Part shown: positions 1 through 10,733 of the stretch, piece after piece
Layout: every line of letters begins with the position of its first letter
How positions within the stretch are numbered: position 1 is the first letter of the stretch
From: Paraburkholderia antibiotica
GTDB taxonomy: Bacteria; Pseudomonadota; Gammaproteobacteria; Burkholderiales; Burkholderiaceae
Direction of reading: 5' to 3'
NCBI RefSeq assembly: GCF_012927125.1
Contig: NZ_JABBFZ010000007.1
Coordinates: 204,341-268,340 of the forward strand
Length of the DNA: 64,000 nucleotides
Translations under genes and position numbers: made by a program
The notes under the pieces: model-generated
The model's database searches: none
What the model saw: the letters and a program-made list of their open reading frames with translations, nothing else
Told to the model about the DNA's origin: nothing

Positions 1-62
1 GGCACTTGCATGCGGCCCGCGCCGCTTCAGGATCCGTTTATGCCTTGCGTGTCTCTCGCGGA

Positions 63-1604
<1,542 letters not shown>

Positions 1605-1660
1605 TATTCGCTCCTGATAGTCAATTCTGTTGCGTGCCAGCCGCTAAAGCGCGAGGCGCT

Positions 1661-2200
1661 TCAGGCCGTCAGGGCCGTCTGCATGCTGGCAAGCCGCGCG
1701 CGGACCGAGGTATCGAGCACTTCGTCGCCGATCGTCACACGCACGCCGCCGATCAACGACTGGTCGACTTCGACCGTCGGCTTCAGCTTGCGCTTGAACT
1801 TGCGTTCGAGACTTGCGACGAGTTCGTTCAACTGCGCACCTTCGAGCGGGAATGCGCTGGTGATCAGCACATCTGCCGCCCCTTCGCGGGCGTTCTTCAA
1901 CTCTTCGAACTGCGAGGCGATTTCCGGCAGCAATTGCAGGCGATGGTTGTCGACCAGCATCTGCACCAGATTCTTCGCTTGCGCGTTGTCCTTGAGCGGC
2001 GACTTGACCGCAGCCAGCAGCAGATCGCTAACCTGGGCACGGCTCACTTTCGGGCTCGAGGCGATCGACAGCACTTCGGGCAGACGCGCAACCTGTGCCA
2101 GCTCCTGCACGAGCGTGGACCAGGCGGCGATGTCACCAGCTTCGGCCACGCCAAACAGCGCTTCCGCGTACGGACGGGCGATGGTTGCAAGTTCGGCCAT
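1661..2200 (-). CDS. atpH: ATP synthase F1 subunit delta
   Basis: The product has 179 residues, as expected for the delta subunit that ties the F1 head to the peripheral b-stalk. The N-terminus ([19 protein letters not shown]) is the classic delta/OSCP signature and the C-terminus carries the conserved [24 protein letters not shown] segment. It lies two bases after atpF and before atpA, its standard operon place. No anomalies were seen. Confidence 0.98.
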   Translation of the reverse strand: MAELATIARPYAEALFGVAEAGDIAAWSTLVQELAQVARLPEVLSIASSPKVSRAQVSDLLLAAVKSPLKDNAQAKNLVQMLVDNHRLQLLPEIASQFEELKNAREGAADVLITSAFPLEGAQLNELVASLERKFKRKLKPTVEVDQSLIGGVRVTIGDEVLDTSVRARLASMQTALTA

Positions 2201-2202
2201 GA

Positions 2203-2673
2203 TCAGAGCTCGGCTTTCAGTTGATTCAGCAGGTCAGCGTGAGCTGCCTGGTCGACTTCGCGCTTCAGGATCTGTTCAGCGCCCTTCACAGCGAGTGCAG
2301 CGACTTCGCCGCGCAGCGTTTCGCGCGCCTTCACGACTTGCTGATCCGCGTCGGCCTTGGCCTGCGCGATGATACGGGCGGCTTCCGCCTGTGCCTGAGC
2401 CTTGATTTCGTCGGCGACTGCGACAGCGCGCTTTTCAGCGTCAGCGATACGTTGCTGGCCGTCGTTGCGAGCCTGGGCGAGTTCCTGGTCGACGCGCTTG
2501 TGAGCGGCTTCGAGTTCCTGCTTGCCCTTTTCCGCGGCGGACAGACCGTCGGCGATCTTCTTCGCGCGCTCGTCGAGGGCGTTGATCAACGGCGGCCACA
2601 CGAATTTCATCGTGAACCACGCGAGGATCAGGAACACGACCATTTGCGCAAACAGGGTTGCGTTGAGATTCAC
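2203..2673 (-). CDS. atpF: ATP synthase F0 subunit b
   Basis: This 156-residue protein has one N-terminal membrane segment (about residues 5-27) followed by a long, charged, alanine-rich helix typical of the b-subunit dimer that forms the peripheral stalk. The helix includes repeated KA/EA-rich heptads such as the [18 protein letters not shown] region. It sits between atpE and atpH. Gene order, length and architecture make the call secure. Confidence 0.98.
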   Translation of the reverse strand: MNLNATLFAQMVVFLILAWFTMKFVWPPLINALDERAKKIADGLSAAEKGKQELEAAHKRVDQELAQARNDGQQRIADAEKRAVAVADEIKAQAQAEAARIIAQAKADADQQVVKARETLRGEVAALAVKGAEQILKREVDQAAHADLLNQLKAEL

Positions 2674-2809
2674 GGTGTTTCCTTAAACGTTGCTAGTTCG
2701 GAAAGTGAAACGGCAAGGCGCTCATCGATTCTGCTCGATCAGCGCCCCAGTACCCGTTCCGCCCTGCGTCCTTACCAGTTATAGCTCAGACGCAAACCTC
2801 CGAGGAACC

Positions 2810-3103
<294 letters not shown>

Positions 3104-3161
3104 TTAGAACTGGTTGGAACTGGGATTTAAAAACTAAAGCGATTCTTTGTGACGACGCAGG

Positions 3162-4013
3162 TTAGTGCGCGTCGTGTGCCTGGCCGATGTACACCAGCGT
3201 CAGCATCATGAAAATGAACGCCTGCAGCAGAACGATCAGGATGTGGAAGATTGACCACACTGTGCCGGCGATCACGTGGCCGATGAAGCCAAGCACCGTC
3301 GTGTCCGCGCCGAAGCTCCAGATGCTGCCGAGCAGGGCAATCAGCAGGAACAACAGTTCGCCCGCGTACATGTTGCCGAACAGCCGCATGCCGAGCGAGA
3401 CCGTCTTCGCGACGAACTCGATGATGTTCAGTGCAAGGTTCGGGATCCACAGCAGCGGATGCGCGCCGAACGGAGCGGACAGCAGTTCATGCACGAAGCC
3501 GCCGGCGCCCTTGATCTTGAAGTTGTAGTAAATCATCAGCACGAACACGCCGAGCGCGATACCGATCGTGCCGTTCAGGTCGGCGGTCGGCACGAGGCGA
3601 TGGTGCGGGATGGCTTCGGACAGACCCAGCCAGCCGATCACGCGGCCCGGCAGGTCGACGGGGATGAAGTCGAGGGAGTTCATCAGCGCGACCCAGACGA
3701 ACACGGTCAGCGCGAGCGGTGCGATGAAGGTGCGCGAGCCGTGGATCATCGACTTCGATTGATCCTCGACCATTTCGACCAGCATTTCGATTGCGCACTG
3801 GAAACGGCCCGGCACGCCGGACGTTGCCTTGCGGGCTGCCAGATGCAGGATGAAGATCGTGGCGAGACCGCACACGATCGACCAGAAGAGGGTGTCGAGA
3901 TTCCACACATGGATGTCGAAAATCGACGTCTGGTGCGCGGTGGAAAAGTTCTGCAAGTGGTGCGCGATGTACTCGGACGGATCCATTGCGCGCGTGCCTT
4001 CGCTAGCTGCCAT
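3162..4013 (-). CDS. atpB: ATP synthase F0 subunit a
   Basis: This 283-residue multi-spanning protein forms the proton half-channels next to the c-ring. The essential arginine lies in the conserved LGMRLFGNMYAGE stretch of the fourth membrane helix, and the final helices end in LVYIGQAHDAH. The ATG at 4013 (MAASEGTRAMDPSEY) is preferred. A longer reading would need a TTG start at 4031. It lies between atpI and atpE. Confidence 0.97.
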   Translation of the reverse strand: MAASEGTRAMDPSEYIAHHLQNFSTAHQTSIFDIHVWNLDTLFWSIVCGLATIFILHLAARKATSGVPGRFQCAIEMLVEMVEDQSKSMIHGSRTFIAPLALTVFVWVALMNSLDFIPVDLPGRVIGWLGLSEAIPHHRLVPTADLNGTIGIALGVFVLMIYYNFKIKGAGGFVHELLSAPFGAHPLLWIPNLALNIIEFVAKTVSLGMRLFGNMYAGELLFLLIALLGSIWSFGADTTVLGFIGHVIAGTVWSIFHILIVLLQAFIFMMLTLVYIGQAHDAH

Positions 4014-4178
4014 ATCGTTAAAGCCACCCAAATTGTCGAAAATCGTCTCAGGCCGCTCCCGCCGAAATGCTCTATTGCAGGAACGCGCCGGGTGTGGGCC
4101 TGTCTCATCCTCACACCGGATACCAGCGCCATGCGCCGGCCTTAAATTCTTTTTGCCGCTATTTTTTGTGCTGCTACC

Positions 4179-4724
4179 TTAGCGCCACGCCAAGGCGATC
4201 CAGTAAGTCTTCAGCGCGATGAGGTAGGTCACGAGCAGCGGAATCCAGCGTACGTCGTGGTACCAGAAGGCGATCGCGACAAACATCGCAATCGTTGTCC
4301 CCATCTTGAGCGCTTCGCCGACCATCCAGCTCATCACGGTCTCGGCGCCGCCCAATTTCTTCAAACGTGCCGCGAACAACGCGCCCGGCACCCAGCAGAT
4401 TGCTCCCCCCAGGAACGCGGACAGCGCAGCAGCGCCCGGCGGCTTGTAAAACAGCCACCACACCAGCGTAGCAACCAGGGACAAAACCATTTGCGCAGCG
4501 ACAACCCGAAAAGGCGTCACACGCGATGGACGACCCACGCCCGGACCAAACAGCTTTTCCGCTTCGGCCCGCGTGAGCGGAACGATATTGTTATCTTCCT
4601 GCGCGTCATCCCACGCTTCGCCCGGGTCGAACTGCCGACTGGCGGACGTATCGGGTACCTGGCGTTCAGCGCGGTGTCTGTCGTCACCATTTTCCGGCGA
4701 CAGATTTGACGTTTTGACCGCCAT
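4179..4724 (-). CDS. atpI: ATP synthase accessory protein AtpI
   Basis: The 181-residue product has a hydrophilic N-terminal half (residues 1-65) and four membrane segments in its second half, as in betaproteobacterial AtpI. This protein is thought to help c-ring assembly or Mg2+ supply to the synthase. The ATG at 4724 (MAVKTSNLSPENG) is chosen because the upstream in-frame extension looks like non-coding translation. It is the first gene of the atp operon, so its promoter should lie in the 4725-5000 region. No sigma-70 match there was good enough to call. Confidence 0.9.
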   Translation of the reverse strand: MAVKTSNLSPENGDDRHRAERQVPDTSASRQFDPGEAWDDAQEDNNIVPLTRAEAEKLFGPGVGRPSRVTPFRVVAAQMVLSLVATLVWWLFYKPPGAAALSAFLGGAICWVPGALFAARLKKLGGAETVMSWMVGEALKMGTTIAMFVAIAFWYHDVRWIPLLVTYLIALKTYWIALAWR

Positions 4725-4861
4725 CACAATGTTCCGAAGTCTCGTCCCAGCCTGCGAGTTTACGCAGCGCTTACGGGGTGGCCGTGCAATTAAATCCGGG
4801 CGATTGTAAGCGATAGTTGCAGGCAATTCAAGACTTTAGCCCGGCCTATCAGCCGCGTGAA

Positions 4862-5351
4862 AAGCGTCTTCACGATACGGTAAAACGCTTGTGAATCGCA
4901 CGATACACGTCAAATGTAAGGCGGACGGGGGCTAACCAAATCCATGCTGCGAATCGCGTCGAGCGGAGCTCGTGGATAGCTCATACGGACGCCGTGACAG
5001 ACGTGTCGAAAATGCAACAATTAGCGCTTTTTTTAAGGGATGGACTGACAGGCACGACGCAATGGTGAAGCCTGCGCAAAGCGGGCTTTGCGGTGACGAA
5101 ACGCGTTCGTGATAGCACCCCGTAAGGATTATTACCTTGGTGCGCCTCGAACAAGATTTGGATTACTGATTATCTCCCGTGCAATTACTTTGGATTCCGT
5201 AGTAATTGGCCTGGAGTGCGAAACCGTGTGGATGTCGAGATAGCGAAGTTAGCCTGGACGGTTTAAAAGGAGCCCTACTCCTGTCCCGCCGAACCCGCTA
5301 TCCCGCATATAAGAGATAGCTTGCGGCGCTGCTGATACGTCGGCCGCAAGC
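4862..5351. other. gene-free interval with many inverted repeats
   Basis: The 637 bp between atpI and parB contain no credible gene. They do contain a dense series of short inverted repeats: 4862-4867/4885-4890, 5075-5081/5086-5092 (CGCAAAG/CTTTGCG), 5096-5100/5106-5110, 5115-5119+5124-5127/5135-5143, 5182-5189/5201-5208 (CAATTACT/AGTAATTG), 5268-5272/5278-5282, 5297-5302/5315-5320 and 5319-5327/5343-5351. The interval should hold the atp promoter and the end of the parAB transcript. Its local composition is poorer in GC than the genes on either side. Confidence 0.6.
5319..5351 (-). terminator. possible terminator after parB
   Basis: Eleven bases past the parB stop is a perfect 9-bp inverted repeat (GCTTGCGGC/GCCGCAAGC) with a 15-base loop. 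On the minus strand it is followed by a T-containing but not pure-T stretch, so intrinsic termination is plausible but weak. Confidence 0.4.
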
Positions 5352-5361
5352 CAATTTACGT

Positions 5362-6249
5362 TCAGACGCTGGCGTTTCCGCGTAAACGCAAAAGAATGCC
5401 CTCCAGCGCATCGAGGTCGCCGAAGTCGACCATGACCTGGCCGCGGCCGCGTCGGCCGAGTTTGATTTTCACCGTAGCCGCCAGCAGATCCGACAACTCC
5501 TCTTCGAGTCGCCGCGTATCCCGGCCGCCGTCCGGATTCGCGCGTGCCTTCACGGCCGGCGTCACCTTCGTGGTCATCGCGACGAGCTTTTCGGTCTCGC
5601 GCACGGACAAGCGCTTATTGACGACCTGGTTGGCCAATGTGATCTGCGTCGCGGCATCGACAGCGAGCAATGCGCGAGCGTGCCCCATGTCCAGATCGCC
5701 GGCCAGCAACATGGTCTGCACCGGCGTCGCGAGGTTCAGCAGACGCAGCAAGTTCGACACCGCGCTGCGCGAACGTCCAACCGATTCCGCCGCCTGCTCA
5801 TGCGTGAAATTGAACTCGTCAAGCAGGCGCTGAATGCCTTGCGCCTCTTCGAGCGGATTCAGATCTTCGCGCTGGATGTTCTCGATCAGCGCCATCGCCG
5901 CGGCAGCCTGATCCGGCACGTCCTTCACCAGTACCGGCACCTCTTCGAGACCCGCGATGCGCGCCGCGCGAAAACGCCGCTCGCCCGCGATGATCTCGTA
6001 GCGATCCGCCGCGATCGGACGCACGAGAATCGGTTGCATCAGACCTTGAGCACGGATACTCGCCGCGAGCTCCTGCAGCGCGCCCTCGTCCATCCGCGTA
6101 CGCGGCTGGTATTTGCCCGCCTGCATCTTGCCGAGCGGCAATACGTTGGGCGCGCCTTCAACCGCTACTGCCTCGGTGATATCCGCGGTGCCGCCGAGCA
6201 ATGCCTCCAGACCGCGGCCCAATCCCTTCTTTCTTGCTACTGCGTTCAT
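5362..6249 (-). CDS. parB: chromosome partitioning protein ParB
   Basis: The 295-residue ParB/Spo0J CTPase clamp binds parS and loads the segrosome near the replication origin. Visible parts are a basic N-terminal tail, the CTP-binding GERRFRAAR motif (about residues 94-102), the helix-turn-helix that reads parS (FTHEQAAESVGRSRSAVSNLLRLL) and a C-terminal dimer domain. An AGGAAG ribosome site precedes the ATG. It begins 18 bases after parA. Two perfect parS sites lie close by, at 8337 and 9889. Confidence 0.98.
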   Translation of the reverse strand: MNAVARKKGLGRGLEALLGGTADITEAVAVEGAPNVLPLGKMQAGKYQPRTRMDEGALQELAASIRAQGLMQPILVRPIAADRYEIIAGERRFRAARIAGLEEVPVLVKDVPDQAAAAMALIENIQREDLNPLEEAQGIQRLLDEFNFTHEQAAESVGRSRSAVSNLLRLLNLATPVQTMLLAGDLDMGHARALLAVDAATQITLANQVVNKRLSVRETEKLVAMTTKVTPAVKARANPDGGRDTRRLEEELSDLLAATVKIKLGRRGRGQVMVDFGDLDALEGILLRLRGNASV

Positions 6250-6267
6250 CGTGCTTCCTCGATCCGC

Positions 6268-7059
6268 TTAGGATGCCTGGGGCGCGTCGTTCAGCGCGCG
6301 CACCCGCTCAATCATTTCGGCGCCGAACTGCACGTATGCCTGCGCACCGCGCGACGCCCGGTCGAACACCACACCCGGCAAGCCGTAACTGGGTGCCTCG
6401 GCAAGCCGCACGTTACGCGGAATCACCACATCGAACACCTTGTCGCCGAAATGCTCTTTCAACTGATCCGAGACCTGCTGTTGCAGCGTGATGCGCGGAT
6501 CGAACATCACGCGCAGCAGACCGATCACCTTCAGGTCACGGTTCATGTTCGCGTGGACCTGCTTGATCGTATTGACAAGGTCGGACAGCCCTTCGAGAGC
6601 AAAGTACTCGCACTGCATCGGAATCACGACACCGTGCGCAGAGCACAAGCCATTGAGCGTCAGCAGCGAGAGCGCCGGTGGGCAATCGATCAGCACGAAA
6701 TCATATTCGTTCTCGACCGCTGCCAGCGCCGTTTTCAGTTGCCGCTCGCGATTCTGCACGCTGACGAGTTCCACCTCGGCACCCGCGAGCTCGCGGTTCG
6801 CGGGCAGCACGTCATAGCCGACCGCCTCCGGCCGCACGCGCGCACTGGCCACCGACACGTTGTCCACCAACACTTCGTAGACCGTGTTCGCACATTCGGC
6901 CTTGTCGATACCGCTGCCCATCGTGGCGTTGCCCTGCGGGTCCAGATCGATGAGAAGGACTCGCTGTCCCTGCGCTGCCAGGCTTGCGGCCAGATTGACT
7001 GTGGTGGTCGTCTTGCCGACACCACCCTTCTGGTTCGCAACGCAGAAGATTTTTGCCAT
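6268..7059 (-). CDS. parA: chromosome partitioning ATPase ParA
   Basis: This 263-residue protein is a Soj/ParA ATPase that drives origin segregation together with ParB. The deviant Walker A KGGVGKTTT begins at residue 11 and includes the signature lysine. The DLDPQGNATMGSG and LIDCPPALSLLT motifs follow. It lies between rsmG and parB in the conserved mnmG-rsmG-parA-parB order found near many bacterial origins. The length fits the short chromosomal type, which lacks an N-terminal DNA-binding extension. Confidence 0.98.
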   Translation of the reverse strand: MAKIFCVANQKGGVGKTTTTVNLAASLAAQGQRVLLIDLDPQGNATMGSGIDKAECANTVYEVLVDNVSVASARVRPEAVGYDVLPANRELAGAEVELVSVQNRERQLKTALAAVENEYDFVLIDCPPALSLLTLNGLCSAHGVVIPMQCEYFALEGLSDLVNTIKQVHANMNRDLKVIGLLRVMFDPRITLQQQVSDQLKEHFGDKVFDVVIPRNVRLAEAPSYGLPGVVFDRASRGAQAYVQFGAEMIERVRALNDAPQAS

Positions 7060-7134
7060 CGTTGGTGTGTCCCTTTTGCTGCTTGATGAAGTGAAAATCG
7101 TGGAGGTGTTACAAGGCCATCGTGGCAGATGTCA

Positions 7135-7815
7135 TCATTCGGCGTCCACCCGTACCTTGATCAGATGCCGCTCGGCATCGAGCGAAGGAACGTTCAGACG
7201 AATGATCTGTTCCACGTGGGCGCCCGCCGGCAAACGTTCGATCTCGCCGTCCGGCCGCACGCCCTTCATCGCCCAGATCGCACCCTGCTCCGCAACCAGA
7301 TGACGGGCCAGTGTAACGAAATCCGAGAGCTCTGCGAATGCGCGCGAAACGATTACGTCGAACTTTGCCGGTACTTCGGCGCCGGGCTTCAGCGTTTCGA
7401 CCCGACCGGTCACAACCGACAGGTTCGTCAGCCCCAGCTGGGCCTTCACCTGCGCCTGAAACGCGGTCTTTTTATGAACGATGTCGTTCGTCGTGACGGT
7501 CCATTCAGGCAGCACGATCGCCAGCACGATACCCGGCATGCCGCCGCCCGAACCGACGTCGAGCACCGAGGACGGGCCGAGCGGCGCCAGATGCGGGACG
7601 ATCGATAGCGAATCGAGAATGTGCTGAATCAGCATCTGCCGCGGATCGCGGATCGCCGTCAGGTTGTAGACGCTGTTCCACTTGGCGAGTAGCGCGACGT
7701 AGTCGAGCAGCTTGTGCTGCTGCACGTCGCTCAATTCGAGCCCAAGTTCACGGATGCCGTCCGCTAGCAGCGGCGCCAACGCCTGCTGATCGATACCCCT
7801 CTGCTCTGCCGTCAT
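7135..7815 (-). CDS. rsmG: 16S rRNA (guanine-527-N7)-methyltransferase RsmG
   Basis: The 226-residue GidB-family enzyme uses S-adenosylmethionine to methylate G527 of 16S rRNA. The SAM-binding motif [17 protein letters not shown] and the downstream RAFAEL motif are present. Its ATG overlaps the mnmG stop by four bases (ATGA), which indicates translational coupling. Loss of this enzyme gives low-level streptomycin resistance in other bacteria; that is family knowledge. Confidence 0.97.
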   Translation of the reverse strand: MTAEQRGIDQQALAPLLADGIRELGLELSDVQQHKLLDYVALLAKWNSVYNLTAIRDPRQMLIQHILDSLSIVPHLAPLGPSSVLDVGSGGGMPGIVLAIVLPEWTVTTNDIVHKKTAFQAQVKAQLGLTNLSVVTGRVETLKPGAEVPAKFDVIVSRAFAELSDFVTLARHLVAEQGAIWAMKGVRPDGEIERLPAGAHVEQIIRLNVPSLDAERHLIKVRVDAE

Positions 7816-9770
7816 TGCACCACCGGCGTGCTGTCAGCGGCGGGCTTGGCGGGTTTCGACGGACGACGACCGAGGCCGCGCTTCAGATGAACCATCAGCA
7901 GCGAAATCGCCGCCGGCGTGATACCCGAGATACGCGACGCCTGACCGATCGTTTCCGGCCGGAATTGCATCAGCTTCTGACGCGCCTCGAACGACAGCCC
8001 ACGGACTTCCGCGTAGTCCAGCCCTTCCGGCAAACGCGTGTTCTCGTGCGCCTCGTTGCGCTCAATTTCACCCGCCTGACGGTCGATATAGCCCTGATAT
8101 TTGACGCCGATCTCGATCTGCTCCTTGATCTGCGCGAGCAATACCGGGTCTTCGGCAAGCGCTTCCGGCGCACCGCAGGCGCCGGCACGCAGCCCGCACA
8201 CGCCGTCATAGCTGACACCCGGGCGGCGCAACAGGTCCGCGAGGCTGTACTCGTGATCGATCGGCTTGCCGAGCAAGGCCGTCGCTTCGTCGGCCGATAA
8301 CGTCTTAGGATTGACCCACGTCGTGCGCAGGCGCTCTGTTTCACGTGAAACAGCCTCCCGCTTGCGACTAAACGCGCCCCAACGCGCATCGTCGACCACG
8401 CCGAGTTCGCGGCCGATCTCGGTCAGACGCATATCGGCGTTATCTTCACGCAGGCTCAGACGATATTCGGCGCGGCTCGTGAACATCCGATACGGCTCCG
8501 ACACACCACGCGTGACCAGATCGTCGACCAGCACGCCCAGATAGGCCTGATCGCGACGCGGGCACCATGCGTCCTTGCCCTGCACGAACAGACCCGCGTT
8601 GATGCCGGCCAGCAGGCCTTGCGCGGCCGCCTCTTCATACCCGGTCGTGCCGTTGATCTGCCCAGCGAAGAACAGACCGCTGATCACCTTGGTTTCCAGC
8701 GATGCCTTCAGCCCGCGCGGATCGAAATAATCGTATTCGATCGCATAGCCGGGCCGGAGGATGTGCGCATGCTCGAGGCCACGCATCGAGCGCACCAGTT
8801 GGAGCTGAACGTCGAACGGCAGGCTCGTCGAGATTCCGTTCGGATAGAACTCATTGGTCGTCAGCCCTTCCGGTTCGAGGTAAATCTGGTGCGATTCCTT
8901 CGACGCAAAGCGGTGAATCTTGTCCTCGATCGACGGGCAGTAGCGCGGCCCCACCCCTTCGATGACGCCCGTGTACATCGGCGAACGATCGAGACCGCCG
9001 CGAATGATGTCGTGCGTACGCTCATTCGTATGCGTGACCCAGCACGGGATCTGCCGGGGATGTTGCTCGACACGCCCAAGAAACGAGAAAACCGGCACCG
9101 GATCCAGATCGCCGGGTTGCTCTTCGAGCTGCGAGAAGTCGATCGTACGACCATCAATACGCGGCGGCGTCCCGGTCTTCAGCCGCCCTTGCGGCAGCTT
9201 CAGTTCCTTCAGGCGCGCGGACAACGAAACCGCTGCCGGATCGCCTGCGCGACCGCCGGTGTAGTTGTTCAGACCCACGTGGATCTTGCCGTCGAGGAAC
9301 GTACCGGCCGTCAGCACCACAGCACGCGAGCGGAAACGGATGCCCACCTGCGTGACGGCACCGACCACGCGATCGCCCTCCACCATCAGATCGTCGACGG
9401 CCTGCTGGAACAGCCAAAGATTCGGCTGGTTCTCGAGCCGATGACGGATCGCCGCCTTGTACAGCACCCGATCGGCCTGAGCGCGCGTCGCACGGACCGC
9501 CGGTCCTTTGGACGAATTCAGGATGCGGAACTGGATGCCGCTCTCATCGGTGGCCGCAGCCATGGCACCACCGAGTGCATCGACTTCCTTGACCAGATGG
9601 CCCTTGCCAATACCGCCAATCGACGGATTGCAGCTCATCTGCCCGAGGGTTTCGATGTTGTGGGTCAGGAGCAGCGTTTTGCTGCCCATGCGCGCCGAGG
9701 CCAAAGCGGCTTCGGTGCCGGCATGACCGCCGCCAACGACGATTACGTCAAATTCTGTGGGAAAAAGCAT
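7812..9770 (-). CDS. mnmG: tRNA uridine-34 5-carboxymethylaminomethyl modification enzyme MnmG
   Basis: The 652-residue FAD protein works with MnmE to modify U34 of tRNAs. The dinucleotide-binding motif [14 protein letters not shown] is at the N-terminus, followed by the GidA signatures ([22 protein letters not shown]). The C-terminal domain is present, with a short lysine/proline-rich tail. Within the coding sequence, a perfect parS palindrome at 8337-8352 encodes the peptide AVSRETE. It is the first gene of the mnmG-rsmG-parAB block. Confidence 0.98.
   Translation of the reverse strand: MLFPTEFDVIVVGGGHAGTEAALASARMGSKTLLLTHNIETLGQMSCNPSIGGIGKGHLVKEVDALGGAMAAATDESGIQFRILNSSKGPAVRATRAQADRVLYKAAIRHRLENQPNLWLFQQAVDDLMVEGDRVVGAVTQVGIRFRSRAVVLTAGTFLDGKIHVGLNNYTGGRAGDPAAVSLSARLKELKLPQGRLKTGTPPRIDGRTIDFSQLEEQPGDLDPVPVFSFLGRVEQHPRQIPCWVTHTNERTHDIIRGGLDRSPMYTGVIEGVGPRYCPSIEDKIHRFASKESHQIYLEPEGLTTNEFYPNGISTSLPFDVQLQLVRSMRGLEHAHILRPGYAIEYDYFDPRGLKASLETKVISGLFFAGQINGTTGYEEAAAQGLLAGINAGLFVQGKDAWCPRRDQAYLGVLVDDLVTRGVSEPYRMFTSRAEYRLSLREDNADMRLTEIGRELGVVDDARWGAFSRKREAVSRETERLRTTWVNPKTLSADEATALLGKPIDHEYSLADLLRRPGVSYDGVCGLRAGACGAPEALAEDPVLLAQIKEQIEIGVKYQGYIDRQAGEIERNEAHENTRLPEGLDYAEVRGLSFEARQKLMQFRPETIGQASRISGITPAAISLLMVHLKRGLGRRPSKPAKPAADSTPVVQ
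8337..8352. other. parS centromere site inside mnmG
   Basis: TGTTTCACGTGAAACA is a perfect 16-bp palindrome identical to the ParB target of Bacillus and Burkholderia chromosome 1 type. It lies in the coding sequence of mnmG, about 2.1 kb from parB. With the site at 9889-9904 it gives two perfect sites within 1.6 kb. Confidence 0.93.
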
Positions 9771-9873
9771 CGCGAGATCTCACGCCAGATCGTCGCGTGA
9801 GCCTTCAAAAGGAATGTATGGGCGAATTATAGCGGGTTCGGTTTTGGCCCGAATTCGTCCGAATGGCTAATAA

Positions 9874-9912
9874 ATAAAAAAAGCGGTGTGTTTCACGTGA
9901 AACACACCGCTT
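9874..9912 (-). terminator. terminator hairpin whose stem is a parS site
   Basis: Bases 9881-9912 form a perfect 32-bp palindrome whose core 9889-9904 is a consensus parS (TGTTTCACGTGAAACA). On the minus strand the palindrome is followed by a run of seven T residues and an AT-rich tail. It lies about 45 bp past the livF stop. It should act as an intrinsic terminator for the liv operon and as a ParB-binding site. Confidence 0.85.
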
Positions 9913-9956
9913 CTAAAGACCACGGCCAGCTAGAAAAGTGCTGCCGGCACAAAGAA

Positions 9957-10733
9957 TTACGCCACTTTTTTGGCCAACCCCAGATATGTTTCGATCACGC
10001 GTGGATTCTGCGCGAGATCCGCCGCCGGCCCTTCCAGCGCTAACTCACCGGTTTCAAGCACATAGCCATAGTCGGAAATTTGCAGCGCGGCGCGTGCGTT
10101 CTGCTCGATCAGCAGCGTCGCGACACCTGTCTGCCGCAGCGCGCTGATGATGTGGAAGATTTCCTTCACGATCAGCGGCGCCAGACCCAGGCTCGGCTCG
10201 TCGAGCATCAGCAGATCGGGCTTGCCCATCAGTGCACGGCCGACCGCGAGCATCTGCCGCTCCCCGCCCGACAACGTACCGGCCGCCTGCTTACGGCGCT
10301 CCTTCAATCGCGGGAACAACCCGAACACCGGCTCAAGCTGATCGAGAAAATTGCGCTCCCCTGCCCGCTTGCGTCGATAAGCGCCGAGCACCAGATTGTC
10401 CTCGACCGACATCGACGCGAACAACTCGCGCTTCTCAGGCACCAGACACATGCCGAACGCGACCCGCTTTTCGACCGGCACCGCGCTAACGTCATCGCCC
10501 TGATACCTGATCGCGCCCTTCGCATGGCCGGTGGTCGGCAAGGCGCCCATGATCGCGTTGAGCAGCGTCGACTTGCCCGCGCCGTTCGGACCGATCACCG
10601 AAACGATCTGCCCTGCCCGCACCTTGATCGCCGCGTTGTGCAGCGCCTCGACCTTGCCGTAGCGCACCGACAAGCCGTTCACCTCGAGAATCGGCGCAGC
10701 TGCGGCCACGCCCGTCGTCTTCGTGTTGTCCAT
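9957..10733 (-). CDS. livF: branched-chain amino acid ABC transporter ATPase LivF
   Basis: The 258-residue ATPase is of the high-affinity branched-chain amino acid (HAAT) importer family. It has Walker A GPNGAGKST, the LSGGERQMLA signature and Walker B LLMLDEPSLGLAP. Its ATG overlaps the stop of the fused livM-livG gene by one base. A much longer upstream extension exists in frame but is translation of the neighbour in another frame. It is the last gene of the first liv operon, ending at the parS hairpin. Confidence 0.95.
   Translation of the reverse strand: MDNTKTTGVAAAAPILEVNGLSVRYGKVEALHNAAIKVRAGQIVSVIGPNGAGKSTLLNAIMGALPTTGHAKGAIRYQGDDVSAVPVEKRVAFGMCLVPEKRELFASMSVEDNLVLGAYRRKRAGERNFLDQLEPVFGLFPRLKERRKQAAGTLSGGERQMLAVGRALMGKPDLLMLDEPSLGLAPLIVKEIFHIISALRQTGVATLLIEQNARAALQISDYGYVLETGELALEGPAADLAQNPRVIETYLGLAKKVA

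Noticed and set aside
4908..4913. TTGACG -35-like site for the atp operon on the minus strand
   Set aside because: No acceptable -10 hexamer at 16-18 bp spacing.
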